From Pseudomonadota bacterium (GTDB lineage: Bacteria > Pseudomonadota > Gammaproteobacteria > Burkholderiales > Burkholderiaceae_B): a stretch of 5,141 nt of DNA. The first letter of the stretch is position 1, and each line of letters opens with the position of its first letter. A program made the position numbers and the translations under genes. Positions 1 to 5,141 of the stretch are shown piece after piece. The notes below the pieces were generated by a model. It was not told the origin of the DNA and did no database searches. It saw only the letters and a program-made list of their open reading frames with translations. The stretch is from NCBI GenBank assembly GCA_023386765.1, contig JAEWJD010000216.1, positions 1 to 5,141 of the forward strand, read 5' to 3'.

Positions 1-678
1 AAGATCGGCACCGAAGGCACCTATGCGCCCTTTTCCTTTCATGACGGCAACCGGGGGCTGACCGGCTTCGACGTCGAGATCGGCCGGGCGATCGCCGACA
101 AGCTCGGCGTGAAAGCCGAATTCGTGGAAGGCAAGTGGGACGGCCTGATCGCCGGGCTGGACGTCAAGCGCTATGACGCCGTGATCAACCAGGTCAGCAT
201 CACCGATGCGCGCCGCCAGAAATACGACTTCTCCGACCCCTACATCGCCTCCGAAGCCGTTCTGATCGTACGCAATAACGAGCCCGAGATCCGCGGCTTC
301 GCCGACTTAAAGGGACAGCGCTCGGCCAACACCCTGACCAGCAACTTCGGCAAGCTGGCCCAGAGCCATGGGGCGGAGGTGGTGCCGGTGCAGGGTTTCA
401 ACGAAGCCATCGAACTGCTGCTGTCCGGCCGGGTGCGGGCCACGGTCAACGACAAACTGTCGTTCCTGGACTTCAAGCAGCACAAACCCAACGCGCCGGT
501 ACACATCGTGGCCAGCGATCGCGGCAAGGAATTCAGCGAATCCGGCGTGCTGCTGCGTAAAGGCAACCCCGAGCTGCTGGCCGCCGTGAACAAGGCCCTG
601 GCCGACATCAAGGCCGATGGCACCTATCGCCGTATCAGCGAGAAGTACTTCGGCACCGATCTGAGCACCGCCCCCTGA
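1..678 (+). CDS. tcyJ: Cystine-type amino acid ABC transporter, periplasmic binding protein (5' partial)
   Basis: This is the substrate-binding protein of a polar amino acid ABC importer: it captures the ligand in the periplasm and delivers it to the permease encoded next. The frame is open from base 1, giving 225 visible residues; the signal peptide and first few mature residues lie left of the window. The visible part starts in the first strand of lobe 1 (IGTEGTYAPFSF, then LTGFDVEIG), the usual SBP_bac_3 opening. Visible residue Arg71 in SITDARRQKYDFSDPY sits where this family binds the ligand alpha-carboxylate, and Asp151 (VNDKLSFLD) where it binds the alpha-amino group. KWDGLIAGLD, DAVINQVSITD and SGVLLRKGN closely resemble E. 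coli TcyJ/FliY, the cystine-binding protein, as I remember it. The C-terminal end (KADGTYRRISEKYFGTD) is complete. Family assignment is secure. Cystine is the likely ligand, but another sulfur or polar amino acid cannot be excluded. The permease follows 7 bases after the stop. Confidence 0.9.
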   Translation, partial: KIGTEGTYAPFSFHDGNRGLTGFDVEIGRAIADKLGVKAEFVEGKWDGLIAGLDVKRYDAVINQVSITDARRQKYDFSDPYIASEAVLIVRNNEPEIRGFADLKGQRSANTLTSNFGKLAQSHGAEVVPVQGFNEAIELLLSGRVRATVNDKLSFLDFKQHKPNAPVHIVASDRGKEFSESGVLLRKGNPELLAAVNKALADIKADGTYRRISEKYFGTDLSTAP

Positions 679-685
679 GGCCGGG

Positions 686-1384
686 ATGAGCGAGATGGCG
701 ACAACACCCGCCTGGTGGCAGCTGATGCTGGAGGCCTTTTGGCCCTTGATGAAGGCAGGCCTGCAGTTCACCGTGCCGCTGGCGCTGCTTTCCTTTGCCG
801 CCGGACTGGTGCTGGCTTTCGCCGTGGCGGTGCTGCGCCTCTTTGCGCCGCGCCCTATCGCCCTACTGATGCGGTTCTACGTATGGCTGATTCGCGGCAC
901 GCCATTGCTGGTGCAGCTTTTCATCATCTTCTACGGCCTGCCCAACGTGGGCATCGTACTGGATCCCCTGCCGGCGGCCTTGATCGGCTTTACCCTCAAC
1001 GTCGGCGCCTACAACTCAGAAGTGATACGCGCCGCCATCGAGGCCGTCCCGCGCGGCCAATGGGAGGCCGCCTATTCGCTCAACATGACGCGCGGCCAGG
1101 CGCTCGCGCGCAGCATCCTGCCCCAGGCCGCGCGCGTCGCCGTCCCCCCCTTGTCGAACTCCTTCATTTCGCTGGTCAAGGACACCTCGCTGGCCGCGGT
1201 GCTCACCGTGCCGGAAATCTTTCAGGCGGCCCAACGCATCGCGGCCGTCACCTACGAACCGCTGATCCTGTACATCGAGGCCGCCCTGATCTACCTGCTG
1301 TTCAGTTCGGCACTCTCGGCGCTGCAGACCCGCCTGGAAAGGCACTTCGGCCAACATGCCGTCTTTACCCAGGCACAACGATGA
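686..1384 (+). CDS. tcyL: Cystine-type amino acid ABC transporter, inner-membrane permease
   Basis: This 232-residue integral membrane protein is the permease subunit (HisM/YecS family), probably acting as a homodimer because the operon holds only one permease gene. Hydrophobic segments lie at about residues 25-50, 58-84, 92-108 and 190-213. RGTPLLVQL (70-78) is the family hallmark. The cytoplasmic EAA loop that docks to the ATPase spans about 119-149 (EAVPRGQWEAAYSL to ARSILPQAA), followed by the conserved VPPLSNSFISLVKDTSLAA. The last stretch is almost identical to what I recall of E. coli YecS/TcyL, which supports a cystine system. One oddity: Asn133 occupies the position of the usual EAA-loop glycine (EAA---G). 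The chosen ATG has GAGG at 677-680, five bases upstream and overlapping the previous stop. An in-frame ATG at 695 is a weaker alternative. The stop overlaps the ATPase start by 4 bases. Confidence 0.93.
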   Translation: MSEMATTPAWWQLMLEAFWPLMKAGLQFTVPLALLSFAAGLVLAFAVAVLRLFAPRPIALLMRFYVWLIRGTPLLVQLFIIFYGLPNVGIVLDPLPAALIGFTLNVGAYNSEVIRAAIEAVPRGQWEAAYSLNMTRGQALARSILPQAARVAVPPLSNSFISLVKDTSLAAVLTVPEIFQAAQRIAAVTYEPLILYIEAALIYLLFSSALSALQTRLERHFGQHAVFTQAQR

Positions 1385-2154
1385 TAGAACTGCGCGATAT
1401 CGACAAAGCCTTTGAGGGCCACCCCGTACTGCGAGGCCTGAACCTGCGGGTCGACGAGGGCAGCGTGACTGCGCTGATCGGCCCGTCCGGCAGCGGCAAA
1501 AGCACCTTGCTGCGCTGCGTGAATCTGCTCGAAGTGCCGGATCGCGGCGAGTTGCGCATCGCGGCTGCAAGCCATGTCTTCGATGGCCGCGCCATTCCGG
1601 GCCAGGCTCTGCGCGCCCTGCGCGGCCAGACCGGCATGGTGTTCCAGAATTTCCAGCTTTTTGCCCATCGCACCGCGCTGCAGAACGTGATGGAAGGCCT
1701 GGTGACGGTACTCAAGTGGCCCGTGCCCCGCGCACGCGAACGCGCCATGGATCTGCTGGAGAAAGTCGGCATGGCCGCCAAGGCTGACGCCTGGCCGGGC
1801 ACCCTGTCCGGCGGACAGCAGCAGCGCGTGGCCATCGCGCGCGCCCTGGCGCCGGCGCCGCGCGTGCTGCTTTGCGATGAACCCACCTCGGCACTGGACC
1901 CCTCCCTGGCGGTCGAGGTACTGGCCGTGCTGCGCGAACTGGCCGCCGAAGGCATGACCATGATCATGGCAACCCACGACTTGCGCCTGGCCGCCAGCGT
2001 CGCCCAGCAGGTGGTGTTCCTGCAGGACGGAAAAATCGTCGAGTCGGGAACGCCGCAGGCGCTCTTCACGGCACCGCACGACCCGCGCACGCGCGATTTC
2101 GTGGCCACGCTCAATCAGGGTCTGCCCCCGGAATGGGGCCGCCCTTCCGCTTGA
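1381..2154 (+). CDS. tcyN: Cystine-type amino acid ABC transporter, ATP-binding protein
   Basis: This 257-residue cytoplasmic ATPase powers the importer by binding the permease and hydrolysing ATP. All nucleotide-binding motifs are present and intact: Walker A GPSGSGKST (34-42), Q-loop VFQNFQLF with Gln89, signature LSGGQQQR (142-149), Walker B VLLCDEP with catalytic Glu167, D-loop SALD (170-173) and switch His199 in MATHD. The Q-loop region FQNFQLFAHRTALQNVMEG and the tail DPRTRDFV match the polar amino acid transporter ATPases, and YecC/TcyN in particular. The ATG at 1381 is the first codon of the domain (MIELRDIDKAFEGHPVL) and overlaps the permease stop as ATGA, so the two are probably translationally coupled; a weak AGG lies at 1371-1373. 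The frame stays open upstream inside the permease gene, but that stretch is not coding. The protein extends slightly past the usual end with QGLPPEWGRPSA. Its stop is 4 bases from the convergent ligA stop. Confidence 0.93.
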   Translation: MIELRDIDKAFEGHPVLRGLNLRVDEGSVTALIGPSGSGKSTLLRCVNLLEVPDRGELRIAAASHVFDGRAIPGQALRALRGQTGMVFQNFQLFAHRTALQNVMEGLVTVLKWPVPRARERAMDLLEKVGMAAKADAWPGTLSGGQQQRVAIARALAPAPRVLLCDEPTSALDPSLAVEVLAVLRELAAEGMTMIMATHDLRLAASVAQQVVFLQDGKIVESGTPQALFTAPHDPRTRDFVATLNQGLPPEWGRPSA

Positions 2155-2158
2155 GCCG
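2155..2158. other. Four-base convergent junction between the ABC operon and ligA
   Basis: The plus-strand ATPase stop (TGA, 2152-2154) and the minus-strand ligA stop (TAG, 2161-2159) are separated by only 4 bases. I see no GC-rich hairpin followed by a T-run on either strand here. Any intrinsic terminator would have to lie inside the opposing gene; Rho-dependent termination or overlapping 3' ends are the alternatives. Confidence 0.85.
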
Positions 2159-4246
2159 CTACTGACCGAGCAGCGCCTTCAGGCCGTCTTCATCGAGAAT
2201 CGTCACGCCCAGTTCCTGGGCCTTGACCAGCTTGCTGCCCGCTTCTTCGCCGGCCACCACGTAGGCCGTCTTCTTGGACACCGAACCGCTTACCTTGCCC
2301 CCTGCCGCGAGGATATAGCGCGTGGCCTCGTCGCGGCTCCAGGTGGGCATGGTTCCCGTCAGCACGAAGGTCTTGCCGGTGAGATTGCCATCCTGGGCCT
2401 GTGCCTCGGCCTGAGGCTGCACGCCGCGCTGCTGCAGTTGATGCACCACGTCGCGGTTGTGCGCTTCCTGGAAGAAGCGATGGATGGAGCCCGCCACCAC
2501 TGGCCCGACATCGGGCACTTCAAGCAGCGCGGCCTCATCGGCCTGCATGATGGCCTCGATATCGCCAAAGCGGCGCGCCACGTCACGTGCCGTGGTTTCG
2601 CCCACATGACGAATGCCCAGGGCGAACAGCAAACGGCCCAACGAGGGCCGGCGCGCCTGTTCAATGGCGGCCACCAGGTTCTCGGCCGATTTCTTGCCCA
2701 TGCGATCCAGCGCAGCCAGCTCGAAGGCATCCAGCGTGAAGACATCGGCCAGGGTTTTCAGGCGGCCCTGGTCAACCAGCTGGTCGATCAGCTTTTCGCC
2801 CAGCCCTTCGATATCGAGCGCCTTGCGACCTGCCGCATGCAGCAGCGTCTGCTTGCGTTGTGCCGGACAGAACAGACCTCCCGTGCAGCGGGCGATGGTT
2901 TCGCCTTCCGGCCGCTCGATGGCCGAACCACACACCGGACATTCGGTCGGCATGACAAACAGGGGAAAGTCCGCCGTGCGGCGCTCGAGCACCGGGCCCA
3001 CGACTTCCGGAATGACATCGCCGGCCCGCCGCACCACGACCACATCGCCCACCCGCACATCCTTGCGGCGGATTTCATCTTCGTTATGCAGCGTGGCGTT
3101 GGTGACCGTGACGCCCCCGACAAAGACTGGCTTCAGCCTGGCCACAGGGGTGATCGCACCGGTGCGCCCCACCTGGACCTCGATACCGAGCAGATCGGTG
3201 ACGGCCTCTTCAGCGGGAAACTTGTGCGCCAGCGCCCAACGCGGCGCGCGCGCCACGAAGCCGAGCACACGCTGCGCGGCCAGCGCATCGACCTTGTAGA
3301 CCACGCCATCGATGTCATAGGGCAAACCGGGGCGCTCGACCCCGATGCGCCGATAGAATTCCAGCAGGCCCTCGGCGCCGATCGCTTCGTGGTTGAAGCG
3401 CACGTTGACCGGCAACCCCAGTTCGCCCAGCCATTGCAGCATGCCGCCGTGGGTGTCGCGCGGCAATGATGACGCCCGGGCGGCACCGCCCGCTTCGTCG
3501 AAAGCCACCGGCATGTCTGCCGGCAGGCCACGCACCTCTCCCCAGCTGTAGGCAAAGAAACGCAGCGGCCGCTGGGCCGTGATGCGCGGATCGAGCTGGC
3601 GCAAGCTGCCGGCAGCGGCATTGCGCGGATTGACGAACACTTTCTCGTCACGCGCGGCCTGCTTCTGGTTCAGGCGCTCGAAGTCACTGCGGTTCATCAG
3701 CACCTCCCCGCGCACTTCCAGCACCTGGGGCGCCGGGCCCTTCAGACGCAACGGGATCGCCTTGATGGTCCGGATATTGGCGGTGACGTCTTCACCGCTC
3801 TGGCCATCGCCACGCGTGGCGGCCTGCACCAGCTCACCGGCCTCGTAGCGCAGGGTGATGGCCAGGCCATCGAGCTTGAGCTCACAGAAATAGCGCGCCG
3901 CCTCGGCCGGCCCGAGCAGGCCGGCGCCACGCAGCGTATCGCTGACGCGCTTGTCAAATGCCAGGACGTCCTCATCCTCGAAGCCATTGCCCAATGACAG
4001 CATGGGCACGGCGTGCTGGACGCTGCCGAACTCGGGCAGGGGGACTGCGCCCACGCGTTGCGTGGGGGAATCGGGCGTCACCAATTCCGGATGCCCGGCC
4101 TCCAGTGCCGTCAGCTCGCCCATCAGGCGGTCATATTCGGCATCTGGAATGCTGGGTTCGTCGTAGACGTAGTAACGGACGTTGTGCTGTTCGATCTCAT
4201 GGCGCAGCGCGGCCACGCGCTGGGCCGCCTGCTCGCGGCCTGCCAT
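2159..4246 (-). CDS. ligA: NAD-dependent DNA ligase LigA
   Basis: LigA seals nicks in duplex DNA during replication (Okazaki fragments) and repair, using NAD+ to form a ligase-adenylate, and is normally essential in bacteria. The 695-residue protein is complete, with domains in canonical order. Domain Ia, which binds the NMN half of NAD+, has YYVYDEPSIPDAEYDRL (25-41). The adenylation domain has nucleophile Lys124 in CELKLDG, motif III EVRGEV (177-182), motif IV DIDGVVYKV (311-319) and motif V Lys342 in AHKFPAE. An OB fold follows (VGRTGAITPVARLKPV, 359-373). The zinc finger uses Cys436, Cys439, Cys454 and Cys460, with the same spacing as E. coli. Helix-hairpin-helix repeats span about 475-590 and a BRCT domain about 620-695. 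Compared with E. coli LigA (671 residues) it has about 19 extra residues near 241-260. The ATG at 4246 overlaps the zipA-like stop; the TTG just before it (4249) is a less likely start. Confidence 0.97.
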   Translation of the reverse strand: MAGREQAAQRVAALRHEIEQHNVRYYVYDEPSIPDAEYDRLMGELTALEAGHPELVTPDSPTQRVGAVPLPEFGSVQHAVPMLSLGNGFEDEDVLAFDKRVSDTLRGAGLLGPAEAARYFCELKLDGLAITLRYEAGELVQAATRGDGQSGEDVTANIRTIKAIPLRLKGPAPQVLEVRGEVLMNRSDFERLNQKQAARDEKVFVNPRNAAAGSLRQLDPRITAQRPLRFFAYSWGEVRGLPADMPVAFDEAGGAARASSLPRDTHGGMLQWLGELGLPVNVRFNHEAIGAEGLLEFYRRIGVERPGLPYDIDGVVYKVDALAAQRVLGFVARAPRWALAHKFPAEEAVTDLLGIEVQVGRTGAITPVARLKPVFVGGVTVTNATLHNEDEIRRKDVRVGDVVVVRRAGDVIPEVVGPVLERRTADFPLFVMPTECPVCGSAIERPEGETIARCTGGLFCPAQRKQTLLHAAGRKALDIEGLGEKLIDQLVDQGRLKTLADVFTLDAFELAALDRMGKKSAENLVAAIEQARRPSLGRLLFALGIRHVGETTARDVARRFGDIEAIMQADEAALLEVPDVGPVVAGSIHRFFQEAHNRDVVHQLQQRGVQPQAEAQAQDGNLTGKTFVLTGTMPTWSRDEATRYILAAGGKVSGSVSKKTAYVVAGEEAGSKLVKAQELGVTILDEDGLKALLGQ

Positions 4247-4248
4247 CA
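4244..4248 (-). other. TGATG stop/start overlap joining zipA-like gene and ligA
   Basis: On the minus strand the zipA-like gene stops with TGA at 4248-4246 and the ligA ATG begins on that same final A (4246-4244). A weak GGGTG at about 4261-4257 is the only Shine-Dalgarno-like sequence upstream. The arrangement suggests that ribosomes finishing zipA re-initiate on ligA. A TTG at 4249-4247, in the ligA frame, would instead give a TTGA overlap. Confidence 0.8.
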
Positions 4249-5141
4249 AGAAAACACCCGCAATGCCCGCTCGCCACCAGCGCTCAGGCCGGCCTGATCG
4301 AGATGCTCGAACAAGGTCTGCAACTGCCCGTCGATGACCTGCTCGGCGCCTGGCGCGAGCGGGCGGCCCTGATCGTCGACCAGTTCGGCACGCAGACGCT
4401 GCGCCAGGTGACGGCCGACATCGACCATGCGGCCGAAGGCACGTTCATCGGGCGGGCTGCAAGGCACATCCAGCAACAGCGAAAGGCGCTCGATGCCCCC
4501 CATGCCGGCATCGAACGGCGCGCCGTCGCCACGGGCCAGGGTAAAGCGGACCTCGCCGCCATCGGCCAGCCAGGCCAGGCGCGATCCCTCGGCGGCAAAG
4601 CCCTGCTCGCGTGCCACGCTGAGCACTTCGGCAGCGGGTTGCGCCGCCCCCAGCAGCAGCGTCAGCCCGACCTGGGCGTCCAACGCGGCACAGACGCCAT
4701 CCAGGCTGACCGCCTGCTCCAGCACCTGTTGCTGATCCGGACCTTCCAGGCTGCCTTCGAAGCGGTCTGCCAGGTCCTGGGCGCGCGCCCAGGCCTGTGA
4801 CCACTCGATGGCCGTCAGCGGGCCGCTGCGGTTGGCCAGCAGTATGGCCAGTTGCAAGGTGCTGTATGACTCTTCGGCGCGGATGCGGCTGCGGTGACGA
4901 CCGCGATCGGTGGTCGCGAAAAAGCGCAAGGGTTTCTTGCCGATATGGCGCAAGGACTGGATATAGGGCACCAGCTCCGCGCCCGCCTGCGGCTCGGCGA
5001 AGTGGATTTCCAGCACGACCTCGACGGCCGGATCCGGTTCCTCGGGATCATCGCTTTCAGGTACCGGACTGGCCGACGCGGCCGGTGTCGCAACGGCCGC
5101 ATCGGGCTGCCCGTCCTGGCCCATGCCGGGCTCGGGGGGCG
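4246..5141 (-). CDS. zipA: ZipA-like cell division protein, C-terminal part (5' partial)
   Basis: ZipA is an inner-membrane division protein whose cytoplasmic C-terminal domain binds the FtsZ C-terminal tail and helps anchor the Z ring. The frame is open to the right edge, so the start, the N-terminal membrane anchor and most of the linker lie outside. The Met at 5124 is probably internal: it is preceded by in-frame Pro/Glu/Gly codons and has no ribosome binding site. Residues here are numbered from that Met. The first 33 are an acidic, Pro/Ala-rich linker. Residues 35-128 form a first alpha/beta lobe (EVVLEIHFAEP to LADRFEGSLEG). Residues 149-283 form a second lobe matching the ZipA FtsZ-binding domain, including IERLSLLLDVPC, RAFGRMVDVGRHLAQRL and LVDDQGRPLAP. 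The ending LSAGGERALRVFS resembles ZipA homologues from Burkholderia and relatives as I recall them. Position directly before ligA supports the call. Pairwise identity to E. coli ZipA is low. Confidence 0.82.
   Translation of the reverse strand, partial: PPEPGMGQDGQPDAAVATPAASASPVPESDDPEEPDPAVEVVLEIHFAEPQAGAELVPYIQSLRHIGKKPLRFFATTDRGRHRSRIRAEESYSTLQLAILLANRSGPLTAIEWSQAWARAQDLADRFEGSLEGPDQQQVLEQAVSLDGVCAALDAQVGLTLLLGAAQPAAEVLSVAREQGFAAEGSRLAWLADGGEVRFTLARGDGAPFDAGMGGIERLSLLLDVPCSPPDERAFGRMVDVGRHLAQRLRAELVDDQGRPLAPGAEQVIDGQLQTLFEHLDQAGLSAGGERALRVFS

Noticed and set aside
1144..1150. A run of seven C bases inside the permease gene, considered as a phase-variation tract.
   Set aside because: It encodes the conserved PP of AVPPLSN, is short for a slippage tract and has no surface-antigen context. 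A run of six G at 5134-5139 in the zipA linker was dismissed on similar grounds.
715..1380. An in-frame upstream extension of the ATPase, suggesting a 479-residue fusion.
   Set aside because: The extension is the permease gene read in the wrong frame. The true ABC domain begins at the ATG at 1381, with an ATGA overlap typical of these operons.
1291..2114. Two long minus-strand open frames opposite the ATPase gene (1291-2079 and 1365-2114).
   Set aside because: They overlap each other and the conserved ATPase, and their translations are Arg/Ser/Ala- or His/Gln-rich with no motif.
2157..2190. Short inverted bases (GCCT-TC-AGGC) near the convergent junction, considered as a terminator.
   Set aside because: A four-base stem with a two-base loop and no T-run is too weak to support a terminator call.
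2438..3469. A 343-codon open frame on the plus strand, antisense to ligA.
   Set aside because: It lies wholly inside a clearly real, conserved ligA. Its translation is rich in His, Arg, Gln and Ala with no recognisable domain, as expected for an antisense frame in GC-rich DNA.
4162..4174. Tyr26 in LigA domain Ia, where E. coli has the catalytically important His23.
   Set aside because: Tyr at this position is, as I recall, common in other functional LigA proteins (for example Thermus, RYYV). The rest of the NMN-binding motif is intact, so this is not evidence of a defective ligase.
3958..4800. A 280-codon plus-strand open frame spanning the ligA start and the zipA-like gene.
   Set aside because: It crosses two genuine minus-strand genes, has Arg/Pro/Gln-rich low-complexity composition and matches no family I know.

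Overview
The window looks like ordinary chromosome from a GC-rich betaproteobacterium, most likely in or near the Alcaligenaceae (Bordetella/Achromobacter type). The grounds are the strong G/C preference at third codon positions, the zipA-ligA gene order, the betaproteobacterial form of ZipA and the cystine-type ABC cassette. This placement is inference from remembered family sequences; no search was run.

Left half, plus strand (1-2154): a compact three-gene operon for a polar amino acid (PAAT family) ABC importer, in the order periplasmic binding protein (5' end cut by the window), inner-membrane permease, ATPase. The first two genes are 7 bases apart and the last two overlap by 4 bases (ATGA). 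All three resemble the E. coli L-cystine importer TcyJ(FliY)-TcyL(YecS)-TcyN(YecC), so uptake of cystine or a related sulfur compound is the best prediction.

Right half, minus strand (2159-5141): the end of a zipA-like cell-division gene (its 5' part lies beyond the right edge), followed directly by a complete ligA for NAD-dependent DNA ligase. The two overlap in a TGATG junction, which suggests translational coupling. In many beta- and gammaproteobacteria zipA and ligA lie side by side, often after smc.

The two operons converge with only 4 bases between their stop codons. The window is almost entirely coding: there is no intergenic stretch over 10 bases, no RNA gene, mobile element, CRISPR or recognisable promoter. 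Promoters for both operons must lie outside the window. I see no novel system here. The observations most worth a second look are the two-lobed ZipA-like protein, which reads as an internal duplication of the ZipA C-terminal fold, and an Asn in place of the usual Gly in the permease EAA loop.
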